Source: Anisodus tanguticus (taxonomy: Eukaryota; Streptophyta; Magnoliopsida; Solanales; Solanaceae). From it: a stretch of 64,000 nucleotides of DNA. Shown piece by piece: positions 1 through 11,237 of this stretch. Under the pieces are notes generated by a model, which worked only from the letters and a program-made list of their open reading frames with translations, searched no databases and was not told the DNA's origin. The translations under genes were made by a program, and so were the position numbers. The stretch spans positions 12,619,001 through 12,683,000 of the forward strand of contig CM067552.1 in the NCBI GenBank assembly GCA_034509755.1. Reading direction: 5' to 3'. The stretch's first letter is position 1. Each line of letters opens with the position of its first letter.

Positions 1-1640
1 ATGCCACAAGTAAGGAGCAAGAGCTACAAAAGTAGATGGCAAGGCTTGACTCGAGAGACCGGATGTGGGCGTTATAGGATAAAGATCTCCCCTACTATCA
101 CATCTCATGAGAGGAATCCCCGTCTTGAAATCCTTTACAGAAAACCCAAAAGGATAAAAAAAATAACAGAAACTGAATTATCAGTGGTGAATTTACGGAC
201 ATACACCAAAATTTTAATTAATTTAGGAGCATGAAGGGTATTTTTCAAGACAAAAGGTGGATGAAGGAGAGAGTTTTATGACCGTAACCATGAACCGGAA
301 TGGAATTGCCATTACCAACAATTATGCCACGATTGTTATTCAAATTGGAATAAGACGAGAGAGTACCTTAGTCGGACGTCATATGGGTAGTGGCGCCGGT
401 GTCCATGTACCAATTCGGGTCCAAATGATTCAATACAAGTGTATGCATCTGGCTTCAATGTCGGTAGGGGTGGGGCCCGCTGCATGATAGGCTTGTGGAG
501 ACCGAGGCCCAAGCACACTTGTTTGCTGCCTCGACCCATAAGTGTTGCGGAAACCATTGGGCCAATTTGTATTAGGCCAAAACGAGTGATGGCCAGCCCA
601 CTGTCCAGGGGCTAGAAACGCCGGAGAAAAGGGTATGTTGGGCTACTGCCTCCTGGCTTAGGCCCACTGCCAGGGGGCCCAAGGCTAGGACCAGTTGGGA
701 TATGGCCCACTGTTACTGGGACGGGGCCCACTGCCACTATTCTGGCGACCACCGCCACTGTCGGAACCACCGCGTTTGCCCCCGCGGTTTTTTCCATTAT
801 TTTTCGAGTGTTCTTGCCGCCATCGTGAGCACGGTTTTGGCCCGAATTATCAACAAAACCTGGAGACTGAGTGGAGGACGTCATCATGAAAACGGGGCTA
901 GCACCGGTAGTCGCCTTTTTGGCCAAGCCGACTTCCTCGAGCATAAGCATGGAACGGGCCTGATAAAATCGTGGAAGAGGATTGCTCTGTTGAAGAAGCG
1001 TACCAACACCACTATAAGCCTCAGATAGGCCTGCAACCATTTGTAGTACCAAACGATCATTGGTAACGGGCGCGCTAACGTTGCAGAGTTGGTCCGCCAA
1101 TTCTTTCAACCTTTTGCAGTAAGCTGATACGTTAGGAAAATCCTCCATATTGACGTGGGAGAATTCCTGCTCAAGTGTAACAGCTCGAGAATTCTGATTA
1201 TCTTAGCATATGTCACGTACTCTATCCCAAGCAGCCATCGCCGTAGCGTCTGACTCAATAATCGTTTGCAGAAGGTCGGTAGAGATAGTTGTGTAAATCT
1301 ACTGAAGAACGGCGGTATCAAGAGTCGTCCATAATTGAGGATCATCCTCGGGTTTAGGAATCCCCGTAGCCGTAGGGGCCGGGGGATAATGTGATGGAGG
1401 ACTTGATGCGAGCGTGCGTGAACTTTGAACAGTTCGGCCCACGTCGTGTATTGGACGTTATCTATTTCAAGAATGATAGGGATGTGATTCTTGATGTTAG
1501 AAACAGTAAGGGCAGGGTGAAACATGTTCTTATCGATAATAACAACGCAAGACGTGATGTAGGGATTTGAAAGGAATTTGGGAATAGAAAGAAAGAGAAC
1601 CACCGTCGGCACAGAAACCGAGAAGGGATCGCCGGAATTC
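1..1640 (-). pseudogene. Copia gag-protease-preintegrase fragment
   Basis: The minus-strand translation starts near 1530 with a gag N-terminus (KNMFHPALTVSNIK) followed by the LTR-copia gag core, then breaks. Gag resumes at 1148-612 (NVSAYCKRLKELADQL, LVLQMVAGLSEAYSG) and runs into a G/P/Q-rich tail with no visible CCHC zinc knuckle. The segment 560-1 carries the protease-to-preintegrase region in shifted frames (GFSVKDFKTG, LMRCDSRGDLYPI). Several frameshifts separate these pieces, so it is non-coding. Similarity to the 47242-52570 element is obvious at peptide level. Confidence 0.85.
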
Positions 1641-1682
1641 GAGGCCAAAATATGACAAAAAAGTTGGGAGAAAAATAACCTA

Positions 1683-1696
1683 GACTTTTGATACCA
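1683..1696 (-). other. Primer binding site (initiator Met tRNA type)
   Basis: The minus strand reads TGGTATCAAAAGTC directly after the LTR end. It matches the plant Copia primer site complementary to the 3' end of initiator methionine tRNA (TGGTATCAGAGC), with differences after position 8. Confidence 0.75.
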
Positions 1697-1994
1697 TGAA
1701 AGAAATAATCCCTTGATTATTTTCATTAATGAAATAGTATATATACAATTTATAATTTTCATAATAGAAATCTTATTCCTATTCTACTCCAAAAACCTAT
1801 TCTAGTAGTACAATAATCCTATAATTATGATAAGAGTACAATACTAATTAATATAATATTTACACTAAATTATTACACAATATTTGCCCTAAACTGTGAT
1901 ATACACGATGTGTGTATCACAGACTGAACCTTTACAAAAACCTTGACAAAACCGTGATATACACTTAGTGTATATCACGTGTATATTTTTGACA
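1697..1994 (-). repeat. 5' LTR of the left-edge Copia element
   Basis: A 298-bp LTR that on the minus strand begins TGTCAAAAATATACACG and ends GGGATTATTTCTTTCA, the same terminus as the LTRs at 47242-47761 and 52196-52570. It contains two palindromes (1954-1978 and 1896-1920) built on GTGATATACAC. The base just inside 1697 starts the primer site. The right end abuts a SINE at about 1998. Confidence 0.85.
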
Positions 1995-1997
1995 GTT

Positions 1998-2187
1998 AAA
2001 AAGGACAGCCCGGTGCACTAAGCTCTCGCTATGCGCGGGGTCCGTGGAAGGGTCGGACTACAAGGGTCTATTGTACGCAGCCTTAACTCACATTTCTGCA
2101 AAAGGCTGTTTCCACGGCTTGAAGTTTGAACTCATAACCTCCTGGTCACATGATAACAACTTTACCCGTTACTCCAAGGCTCCCCTT
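1998..2187 (-). mobile_element. TS-like tRNA-derived SINE
   Basis: Minus-strand reading gives a short non-coding element with a 5' tRNA-like region: an A box at 2165-2176 (TGGAGTAACGGG) and a B box at 2122-2132 (GAGTTCAAACT). The body follows (GGCTGCGTACAATAGACCC, GACCCCGCGCATAGCG, AGCTTAGTGCACCGGGCTG). This layout and body match the TS-type SINEs known from Solanaceae. SINEs are transcribed by RNA polymerase III and mobilised by LINE proteins. The 3' tail lies against the Copia LTR at 1994, so the tail and TSD are obscured. Confidence 0.8.
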
Positions 2188-2289
2188 CTAAATGTTTATA
2201 TATGGTAGCTTATAGAAAATAGGATTGTTTTTTAAATGGGCTTCAGTGGGCTATTAATCAAGTTAATTATTCATTTTTTTCTCAAGACC

Positions 2290-2472
2290 CGGGGCATAGC
2301 CAGGGGTACAAGGGATTCTTTTGAACCCCTTCACAAAAAAACTACACTATATATAATGTCAATTTTTTTTTATGTATAAATAATAGATGTTGAATTCTTT
2401 TAACTTTTTGATATGTTTCTTTTTTAATATTTTAAATTTTCTTTATAAAAATCTTGATTTCGCCACTGCTAA
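2290..2472 (+). mobile_element. hAT-type MITE remnant (GGGGCGGAGCCAG family)
   Basis: An AT-rich 180-bp segment bounded by GGGGCATAGCCAGGGGTAC on the left and TTGATTTCGCCACTGC on the right. These are diverged versions of the inverted ends CAGGGGCGGAGCCAG / CTCCGCCCCTG seen at 54306-54475 and 38830-40250. The inner part also resembles the 54306 copy (atgtataaataatagatgtt). No clear target duplication remains. Confidence 0.55.
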
Positions 2473-4558
2473 AGGCTTAAGAAACCTCTGGATAAGGCAA
2501 AGATTAGTTAAATTTCCCATCAAACAACCTTGCATTTGTTCTCACTCTATAATCCCCTCCTTGTACTGCTGCCTTATTTTCTTTATTCTTCTCTTTCCTT
2601 TTTTTAATACATTTAATAGAAAAAGATTGATGGATTTAAAATTTAAACTTAATAAATAATTTTAAGACTCTTAATACTGAATTTACTGTCTTTTAGAATA
2701 TATTATGCATGGAACTACCAAACTAGATTATCTCTACTAGAACAACCAACGTTTTCAAAAGAAAAAAGATACACACTATTCCATAATTTTGAGGCGTAAA
2801 ATGACCAAAGCATGCAAAAAGCATGACGTAACTTGTAATATTCCAGACATTTTGACTAAGACAATTTTTGTTGTAATTAATATTAGAGAGTGGTGCCATC
2901 AGAATAATCCACACAATTGACTCAATTACAAGAAATATTTGTATATTAAGGGGAGGGTACAATCACGGCATCCAACTTGATATATACAAATGTCAGCTAT
3001 GCATATACAATTAGGCCACAATTAGAGATCGTATCAAAAAGTCTCCATCATTCAATTTTGTTAATCGATTCATTTGAAAATTAGAGAAATAAAGTTGTTT
3101 TATTGAGACACTTTATTTTGTTAGATCTCAATTACATCCCTCTTGCTTGCATATTTTTTTCTTTTTGAAGTGTAACAACGTACTACTAGAAATTCACTAG
3201 TGACTATACCAACAGAAATCAGTAAGAAAAAGAAAAATAGTAGTATTTTCACACGAAAAACTAAAAAAGTTTCACAACGTTTCAATGAGAATTTGTTTTC
3301 CATCATGTATTTTCACAATGAGATGGTTCAGTAGAAATAAAGTGGGAAAATCATGTTTAAGGAACAAAATTTTTCAATGATTCATAGTAGGAAAAGTCTG
3401 TTTCTAGTAATGATGTTTTATGATGAACAATAACGATATTTTATTTTGTTGAACCTCTTGCAGTATAACTATATTTTTATAATGCTTTTAAGATATACTT
3501 TTATGATAAAACACTGTTATTGCTAGTTTTAGTTTCTACATGTTGATATATGTATTTTTTCTTCTTTTCCTTCTCTTTTTTCTTAAATAATTACTCTCCT
3601 TTCTATTTATAAATATCCTATGCTTGATTTTAAAGCGAGAGAGAAATGAATAAAATTTATTTCTTTCTCTATTTTAAAATGCAAAATAGAATGGAAACTA
3701 AATTGAGTGGAGTAATTTTTATTGGAGTAATTTTAATGGAAACTAAATTCTACAATCTTCAGTATTCTTTCTTCATTTTTCCAACAATTTTTCCACTGGT
3801 CGGACCCACAAGTTTCTTGTACTTCCTAGTTCCTATTCAAAATAAATGTTGTTCTTCATGCTCTCTAAGCAATGTATAGTACAAAAGTACATTTTTGCTT
3901 TTCTCAAACTAGAGAGGAAAAAAAAGTCCAACTAAGAAGCTTCATCTATTGGAATTATTTCGCACACTAAACATTACTTTCATTATTTACTAGTAAGTTG
4001 AGTCGTGCTTCACACGGTTGTAAAAATAAATTAATGAATTTCAATAATTTATTTATAAATTCAATCAAGATAAAGGGATACAAATTTTTCATATATTTGA
4101 ATATGAAATTTAATTCCGTAAATTGAATAACCTACATATATACCTTTTTTGGTTAGCTTTAACACTCTTCATAAAAATGACACAATAGATCCGATAGTAT
4201 TCGTAATATGAAGGCAATAGAAAATTGGCCACATTAAGACCAAAAGATACGCACTTACTTTATATTGTGTTAGTCTAAACCAAACGAAGAAGAAAGAAAG
4301 GAAAAAGTTTCACCGAAATTCTCATGTTTCGATTCGTAGTTCGTCAAAACCTGAAGTAAAAAGGAAGAAATAATGAACAGATCAAAAAAGTCAATCATCT
4401 GTAACTTATAATTTTTCAATAGTCAAATGTAACAGATAATCAACGAATCACACATGTTATAAAACCCCACCCCCCACCCCAAGTTATAAACCTGAAAATT
4501 CAAGTATATTACACACAACAGCTAAAAGGCAGACAAAATAGAAAAACATTTTATACAT
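2473..4558. other. AT-rich intergenic DNA, no gene seen
   Basis: Low-complexity AT-rich DNA. The longest open frames (60-90 codons) have no recognisable domain and no coding-like composition. No RNA gene or complete mobile element is recognised. Confidence 0.6.
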
Positions 4559-4887
4559 GTTAAATGTCCACATCGGATATGGAATGGGAACATGGACTTA
4601 GACAATCCTCATCTTACAAGTTAGCTTTTGGGGTTAAGTTAGGCTCATGATCCATTTCTTTACATGGTATCAGAGTCATGCACATTCTAATTTTTTGCTC
4701 ACCGATGTTGGGCCCCCAGATTATATTATCCATGTTCCAGTTAACAAGGCCTGGGTGTACGGAGGAGTGTTAAGAGTTCCACATCGGATATGAAATAGGA
4801 ACATGCACTCCTTATATGGACTTGGACAATCCTCACCTTACAAGCTAGCTTTTGGGGTATAGTTATGCCCAAGATCCATTCTTTACA
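4559..4887 (+). mobile_element. TRIM element 1
   Basis: A miniature LTR retrotransposon of 329 bp without coding capacity. The 5' LTR is 4559-4664 and the 3' LTR 4768-4887 (TGTTAAGAGTTCCACATCGG...CTTTACA). The primer site TGGTATCAGAGTCA follows the 5' LTR at 4665, and a purine-rich GGAGGAG precedes the 3' LTR. The 5' LTR lacks a short internal block around 'ctccttatatggact' that the 3' LTR keeps. Target duplication ATACAT is present at 4553-4558 and 4888-4893. It must be mobilised in trans. Confidence 0.88.
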
Positions 4888-5051
4888 ATACATAATATTA
4901 ATTTCGATAAAGGATATACAAAATCATATTTAATTGAACCATAATTTCCAGAATTTTGAGTTTGTACCTGAAATATCTTAGGTTTAACTTAATGTCTTAA
5001 TCTAATAAAATATTTTGGGGATAAAATATGTTTTGAAATACTATGACATAC

Positions 5052-5338
5052 CTTTCTGGTCCTTGTCCAAAAGATGTACAAATCAATGCTCGTAAAATTG
5101 ATTTATGTGTCACAACCAAAAGTGCTCTCCCTCACGAACAATATATGTTGTTGCAAAAAAAAGTCAATTAAGCAGCATAAACAACTTAGTGGTGTTGATA
5201 AAAAAAAATTCCATGCATCATGTGCTCTTCCCCACAGATTTTGAAGAGGGTATACACTATCTACACAAATATTTGATGGATCTTCTCTCCAAGTTGTATA
5301 CTCCTTTAGATTTATGCAGTTGGCATCCTCTGCCAACA
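5052..5338 (-). pseudogene. Phosphoglycerate mutase / CA1Pase-like gene, two exon remnants
   Basis: Two minus-strand pieces match the C-terminal half of plant phosphoglycerate-mutase-family proteins annotated as probable 2-carboxy-D-arabinitol-1-phosphatase. The upstream piece (about 5338-5205) follows a TTTAG acceptor and encodes YTTWREDPSNICVDSVYP and LWGRAHDAW. The downstream piece (about 5125-5052) encodes LLVVTHKSILRALICT and FGQGPER, with the catalytic-type H in VVTHK, and ends at a good donor (AG|GTATGT). The intervening ~80 bp has a T-rich, intron-like character. The N-terminal RHG motif and the exons after GPER are not seen nearby, and TRIM elements sit on both sides. I infer a gene remnant or an exon island of a larger broken gene. 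Confidence 0.65.
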
Positions 5339-5643
5339 CTAAACATCATTAGAAAACTGGTAATGTTATCGAGTGATCTAAATGTAAGCAAAAGCTAAAA
5401 TTGATGATGTCTTTCTGTTGTTAAAATATTGAGTTGAAAGTGACTCATAAGAGATAACAGTAAAATTACATTATATCAATCTTACAAACAACAGAAATTA
5501 AATAATATTACTCCCTTAAATCATTGGAAGAGCAAAAGAATACGGTACAACTCTATCATATGCAGGAATTTAATTCAATGAACAAATTGAAAGTGGTAGA
5601 TCAATGCAACCTTCTTTTGTCCAACTTAAATAATAGAAGAATT

Positions 5644-6014
5644 TGTTAAGAGTCCCACATCGGATAAGGAATCGGAACATGAATTCCTTATATGGACTTG
5701 GGGAACATGGACTCCTTATATGGACTTGGACAATCCTCACCCTACAAGCTAGCTTTTGGGGTTGAGTTTGGCCCAAGATCCATTATTTACATGATATCAA
5801 AGTCAGGCTCATTCCAATTCTTTGTTCACCGATGTTGGGCCCCAAAATTATATTATTTACGCTCCAGTTAACAAGGTCTGGGCATGCGAGAGAGTGTTAA
5901 GAGTCTCACATCGGATATGGAATGAGAACATGGACTCCTTATATGGATTTGGACAATCCTCACCCTACAAGCTAGCTTTTGGGGTTGAGTTAGACTCAAG
6001 ATCCATTCTTTACA
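5644..6014 (+). mobile_element. TRIM element 2
   Basis: Second copy of the same TRIM family, 371 bp. The 5' LTR is 5644-5791 and the 3' LTR 5895-6014. The 5' LTR is longer because the block around 'acatggactccttatatggacttgg' is duplicated inside it. The primer site is decayed (TGATATCAAAGTCA at 5792). The internal region shares CACCGATGTTGGGCCCC and CCAGTTAACAAGG with TRIM 1. No convincing target duplication remains. Confidence 0.85.
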
Positions 6015-6203
6015 CTATTAAATAAAAAAAGAAAACTGTTGTGATATGATATCGGGGACTCAATTGCTCAAACTTCTCCGAGGACTTGTACTAGAAGTCG
6101 AATCCATTCTTTACACTATTAAATACAAAAAGAAAATTGTTGTGATATGATATCGGGGGCTCAATTGCTCAAACTTCTCCGAGGACTTGTACTAGAAGTC
6201 GAA
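6002..6203 (+). repeat. 101-bp tandem duplication overlapping the TRIM 2 end
   Basis: Two nearly identical 101-bp units (6002-6102 and 6103-6203), each starting TCCATTCTTTACACTATTAA and ending ACTAGAAGTCGAA. The first 13 bp of each unit is the end of the TRIM 2 LTR, so the duplication arose after the TRIM inserted. Confidence 0.9.
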
Positions 6204-7557
6204 CCAAGGACTTTCAAGTTTTAGAAGCGACGTCCGTGGAAAATGAAGCTGTGGAAGCACTTGAAGAGAGCCAATGGAGGACCTTCAAGCTATGCGAGAT
6301 AGAATGGAGGAAGATTACAAGTGTCCAAGAGCCCAAGGCCCAAAACATGCCTCTTTAAGAAACCAAAATGTTTGATGTGTGGCAACAACTGCAAGCTTGG
6401 GAGTTAAATGTCAAATGTGACTATTAAAGGCAAAATTATATAAGTTTGCCTTAGCCTATTTTCATTCTCAGGTTGAGTTTTGAGATTGATGAAATAGCTC
6501 TTTTGGATGTAGTTTTTCTTGTATGGAGTTAGGTTAGCTAGGATTACCTAGTGTTAGGTTTAGGGTGGATTCCCTTAACTCTTACCTTGAATCTCTCTTG
6601 GATAATCTAGGAAAATGTATGAGTTTGAGTCTCTTTCTTCGTTGGATTAATTCATCTTTGATTGTTGATTAGTTACAATTTGAGTTTAATTGATCTCCTC
6701 TTTCCTCTATTCGCATTTCCTATTTCTTCATTTTCATCTATTGATTTCTTTCTATCTTAATTTCCACGTTTTGTTATTTAAATCTGCTTATCCCAAGTCG
6801 GATCGTTATCATGTTGTCAGTGACTTCATTAGGGAAAACAAAAGAAAGCAAACGGAAGTCAATAGCTTAATTAGGAGGAACATGTAGTTTTGACCTTTTT
6901 ATGTAATAAAAATATGCGGACCTTAAATATAGTGAATGAATGATTTAGAAGAATGAAAAATGATTTAAAATAGCAGAAAAAGAAGAACAAAATAAATATA
7001 AATGTTGGTCATAGAGAGATGTCATATCACATTGTCTATTCCTAATTTTGTAATATATATATATATAGATTTATGTTGAAATGGATAAACATATATTAGA
7101 ACCTCTGATGAAAGGCTCACTACATCACGATTTTGAAGTCTATAAATATTTGCTTAGATCAGTTCTCTATTCATAATTTTAAATGCCACATTAAAAGTAA
7201 GGAAAAATTACGCAACGTGGCAAACATTTGGATTGTATTTACGATATATAGCTATAGTTTCAAAAGATTACAAAGCATAGTTATATCTTAGGTTTTATAG
7301 AAAATACACAATACACGTGTGTAATGGTATCGCTGATACAATTGATACTCGCCGCCTAATATAATTATTTCGCTGATACAATTGATACCCGCTTGATACA
7401 ACTCTTTCGCTTAAGTATTATATGTTAGAAAGGAGGAGGAGAAAAATAATTAGCAACTCAAATGCTAGAATAGTTTCACAATGGTTCCAAAGCTTACGGG
7501 GCTTTACAACAAATTAACAAATTTTTTCATGTTTGTGACTTTCATTTGTCAGAAACG
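6204..7557. other. Intergenic DNA, no gene recognised
   Basis: Mixed AT-rich sequence with short open frames only (for example 6690-6887, hydrophobic and low complexity, no family recognised). It holds a short TA run near 7055. It ends with the target site AAACG (7553-7557) of the Copia insertion that follows. Confidence 0.55.
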
Positions 7558-7769
7558 TGTTAGATATGTTAATAATATTATAATTTTATATTAATGTAGT
7601 ATCATGTTATATATGGTAGGTAGTAAAATATTAATTAGAAATATTAGGAATTGATTAGGAAGATTAGGCATGATTGACTCTTCCTAATTGATGTATATTG
7701 TGTATATATTGAACCCTTGAAGGATGAATATAGTGAGGAAAATATTCTACTTACCCTAGAATTCTTACA
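7558..7769 (+). repeat. 5' LTR of the split Copia element
   Basis: 212-bp LTR, TGTTAGATATG...CTAGAATTCTTACA, followed directly by the primer site TGGTATCAAGAGC (7770-7782). It aligns end to end with 20644-20859. Confidence 0.95.
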
Positions 7770-7782
7770 TGGTATCAAGAGC
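7770..7782 (+). other. Primer binding site of the split Copia element
   Basis: TGGTATCAAGAGC directly after the 5' LTR, the usual plant Copia primer site for initiator methionine tRNA. Confidence 0.85.
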
Positions 7783-7914
7783 TTAAGGAAAGATCCAAAA
7801 TTAGTTTAATTTCTTCCAATTTTTTGGTCATCTTCCTCCCTAGAAACCCTAGTGGTCGAAAATTTCATCTTTTTTTTTCACTCCATTATTGATTATCCTT
7901 CATCACAGCCAGTT

Positions 7915-9228
7915 ATGTCTGAATCCAAATCATCTTTGCACCCTGCCCTTGCTGTCTCAAACATCAAAACACATGTTTCCATCAAACTAGAAATGGAAAC
8001 CGTTCATTATGTGACTTGGGCGGAATTATTCAAAATATGTTGTCGTGCTCACAAAGTTCTTCATCATATAATTCCTCCAAAAGATGGTAAAGAGAAAGAC
8101 ATAACAAACGATGCACACAAGGAATTGTGGGATACACTTGATGCCACAGTCCTTAGTTGGATTTATGCAACAATCTCCACAGACTTGTTGCATACGTTAA
8201 TGGAACCGGATTACACAGCCATGGCGGCGTGGGAACGTTTGCGAGATATTTTTCAAGATAACCAAAACTCTCGCGCTGTTTCATTGGAATAGGAGTTCTC
8301 AACCATTGACATGGCGGATTTCCCTAATGTTTCTACATATTGTCAACGCCTCAAAGTGTTGGCCGATCAATTACGAAACGTTGGTTCACCGGTTACTAAT
8401 AACCGGTTAGTTTTGCAATTGGTCGCCGGTCTCACCGACGCGTATAGCGGCGTGGGAACTCTAATTCGTTAGAGTAATCATCTACCACAATTTTATCAAG
8501 CAAGGTCCATGCTTGTACTTGAAGATTCAGGCTTGGTGAAAAAGGCCTCAACTACTTCAAATTCCGGTGGCGGCGGTAATGGCGGCAACACCAACTCCGG
8601 TGGTGGACAGTGGCAGCAGCACGGCGACAGGGGCGACTGTCAGTTGCAGCAGCCCGGCGGCAGGGGCGGCGGACAGTGGCAGCAGCCCACCGGCTGGCAG
8701 TGGCCTTGGGTTATACCACCCGGCCCCCCGGCCCGGCGAGCGGTGGGCCGGGCGCCCCCAAGGCCCACTGGCCAGCCTCAACAAAACAGTGACCCATTTC
8801 CGTTTCAGTGGCGGCGGCGAGAACGGGGACCAACAGGCCTATTTTGCTGGGTCTGTGAACACAGGCAGTGGCGGTGGGCCTCAGCCGACCCAGTGGCATG
8901 AGGCCCATTCAACAGGGGCCCACCCCACGGAAATTGAGTCGGCCATGCACAACCTTGGACTTAATCCACTGGATTTAAATTGGTATATGGACTCCGGAGC
9001 GACGTCACATATGACGTCCTCCCAAGGTAATCTCTCGTCCTATTTTAATTTGAGCAATGATAATGGAATAATTATCGGAAATGGTCATCAAATTCCAATA
9101 AAAGGTTATGGTTCTAGCAAATTGTCATCACCAAACCCACCCCTAATTTTAAAGAATGTCCTTCATGCTATCAAATTAATCAAAAACTTGGTTTCTGTTA
9201 GAAAGTTTATAACTGATAATTGGGTATC
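7915..9228 (+). pseudogene. Copia gag and protease (5' half of a split pol gene)
   Basis: Starts at ATG 7915 (MSESKSSLHPALAVSNIK). The gag core (YVTWAELFKICCRAHKVLHHI, LWDTLDATVLSWIYATIS) runs to an in-frame TAG at 8290-8292. Gag continues after it (DFPNVSTYCQRLKVLADQL), meets another TAG near 8472, then enters a G/Q-rich linker. Frame shifts lead to the protease region (NWYMDSGATSHMTS, catalytic D in DSGA near 8990). The frame is cut at 9228 by the Gypsy insertion. No CCHC knuckle is visible in the linker. The stops and shifts make it non-functional. Confidence 0.9.
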
Positions 9229-9760
9229 TGTAAAGTCCTGTAAAACAGTAAAAAAAAAAAAAACAGATTCCACACACACACACACGATAACTCCCTCACA
9301 TCCCATAACTCCCTCACATCCCATTTATCATGGGCACCTTCTGCACTTGGTTACAAATACAACACACACACACACATGATACAACACATCAATTTTACAA
9401 TACAACAAAAAGGGAGATTCAGCAAATCAGAAACAAAACACAGTGAAAAAAAAAGGATTAAAGAGAGCAATTAAGGAGTCCCAAAAAGGTTTGGTTGAAA
9501 GATAAGTTGAAGTTGAGGTTTAGTTCGCAATTACGAAGCAACAAAGGTGAGTTTTCTCACTCAAAGTTCTTAGTAAAATCCTTTATTTTTAAGTTACAAT
9601 ACATGTTAGAATATAATCCGGTTATTGAAAGAATGAGCATGAAATTTATGATTGTTTAATAACTAGTTTGGATTGTGCAATTGTAATCTGTTATACTGGT
9701 CTATACTTGTTAGAATTGGATGAAATTTTACAGAGTTGTACATATTTCTGTTACGGTCAG

Positions 9761-10180
9761 TTTGAGACTTTACGGGGATAAATCGGACTTACGGGTTGAG
9801 AGTTATCTCTGTTTAAACATTCTTCCTCGGATCAACCGAAGTCTGGAAGGGCAGAATGTATAACGTAAATACTGTACAAATCGGTAATGAATATGAAATA
9901 TTGTGCTGAATAAAAGTTATAGATTTATCTGTCCTTGACGGTTTGAGACTTTACGGAGAAAAATCCGACTTACGGTTTGAGAGTTATCTCTGTTTAAACA
10001 TTCTGCCTCGGATCAACCGAAGTCTGGAAGGACAGAATGTATAATGTAAAAACTGTACAAATCGATAATGAATATGAAATATTGTGCTGAATAAAAGTTA
10101 TAGATTACTCTGTTCTAGACAGTTTGAGACTTTACGGGCATAAATCCGACTTACGGTTTGAGAGTTGTAACCCTTACAAG
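9761..10180 (+). repeat. 181-bp tandem repeat inside the Gypsy 5' LTR
   Basis: Units start TTTGAGACTTTACGG at 9761, 9942 and 10123: two full copies and a partial third. Each contains CCTCGGATCAACCGAAGTCTG and GAATATGAAATATTGTGCTG. The same arrangement and spacing recur in the 3' LTR (16335, 16516, 16697). Confidence 0.9.
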
Positions 10181-10246
10181 TGAAAAGGGCGAAATATTGA
10201 AGGAAGAAAATATTATTTGAGCCTTTTGAACATATGACATATTTAC

Positions 10247-10650
10247 ACAACAAATAAGTGCATTGGATCGGGTTGCACGTACCGCAACAAATAAGTGCAT
10301 TGGATCGGGTTGCACGTACCGCAACAAATAAGTGCATTGGATCGGGTTGCACGTACAGCAACAAATAAGTGCATTGGATCGGGTTGCACGGACCGCAACA
10401 AATACATAAATGCATTGGATCGGGTTGCACGGACCGCAACAAATATATATAAATGCATTGGATCGGGTTGCACGTACCGCAACAAATATATAAATGCACT
10501 GGATCGGGTTGCACGTACCGCAACAAATATATAAATGCACTGGATCGGGTTGCACGTACCGCAACAAATATATAAATGCACTGGATCGGGTTGCACGTAC
10601 CGCAACAAATATATAAATGCACTGGATCGGGTTGCACGTACCGCAACAAA
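10247..10650 (+). repeat. 37-43-bp minisatellite in the Gypsy 5' LTR, 10 units
   Basis: Ten units of CAACAAAT..TGCA(T/C)TGGATCGGGTTGCACGTACCG, in short form (37 bp, 'aagtg') first and long form (41-43 bp, 'atataaatg') later. Each unit ends with a small inverted repeat, TTGC...GCAA. The long open frames seen on both strands here are artefacts of the repeat period. Confidence 0.93.
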
Positions 10651-11237
10651 TGTATAATATGTTATATGGGAAAAAGCAAGAGTACTGATTAAACTAAGTT
10701 GTTTTTTTCTAAGACGAGTGGGGAGAAAATTTTGCACGTGAATATTTATTGATTTATTTGATAAAAGGGTTGTAATCTGTTTATTTCAACATGCTTATTA
10801 TTTTCTTATAATGTGATTGCAATTAAAAATATTGTGAGGTTACTTTGGACTGTAAGGTGAGATTCCCACTCAGCCCCGGATGGTAGGGCTGACTCTTTTA
10901 TTTAACATATTTCAGGAAGGCGCGATAGGGGAAAAGCTCCGCAAGAGGGCTAGCGATCGTCCCGCAACCTCATCGTACCACCAATCCATTATTTCGGATT
11001 TGGTGAAAGTTACTCTAGACTAAGTTTGTTTAAAGAATTAAGTTTTATTATCTCGGGGAATGCCCCACATGAGATTGTTCTTTATAAACTTCAAATTGAT
11101 TATTATATATATTATTTCCGCATATACCTGTCTAATTTAGAAAGAAAATGAAGTATATGGTTCGCCTGGAAAGGGATAGTTGTCCAGGTGCCATCACGTC
11201 CTAAAGAAAGACTTGAGAAAAGTCGGGGCGTGACAAG

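Larger units (their letters stand above)
1..1994 (-). mobile_element. Copia LTR retrotransposon, 5' portion (continues off left edge)
   Basis: On the minus strand this reads 5' LTR (1994 to 1697), primer site, gag, protease and the start of the pre-integrase region, and is cut by the window edge. It belongs to the same family as the complete element at 47242-52570: shared gag peptides (WAELFKVHARSHQVLHHI, ARSMLMLEEVGLAKKA), the same U3 palindromes and the same LTR end. Copia elements encode Gag, protease, integrase, RT and RNase H. This copy is degenerate. The matching 3' LTR and TSD lie outside the window. Confidence 0.9.
9229..11235 (+). repeat. 5' LTR of the Gypsy element
   Basis: 2007 bp. 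It opens TGTAAAGTCCTGTAAAAC with a poly-A and CA-rich stretch, has a 181-bp repeat region (9761-10180), a 37-43-bp minisatellite (10247-10650), and ends GAAAAGTCGGGGCGTGACA. The 3' LTR is about 47 bp shorter, mainly because it has one fewer minisatellite unit. Confidence 0.95.

Noticed and set aside
1..234. Open frame starting at base 1 on the plus strand
   Set aside because: It is the antisense of the Copia protease/preintegrase region read on the minus strand.
2122..2176. tRNA gene suggested by A and B boxes
   Set aside because: No cloverleaf acceptor stem can be formed; boxes and body fit a TS-type SINE.
5644..5791. Target duplication for TRIM 2
   Set aside because: Left flank GAATT and right flank CTATT do not match well enough to claim one.
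10247..10650. CRISPR-like array of regularly spaced repeats
   Set aside because: Units are contiguous tandem copies with no unique spacers, lie within a plant retrotransposon LTR, and recur in the partner LTR.
10098..10737. Long repetitive open frames on the minus strand (and 10295-10534 on plus)
   Set aside because: They follow from a tandem repeat whose units happen to lack stops; the same pseudo-protein appears in several frames and in the other LTR.
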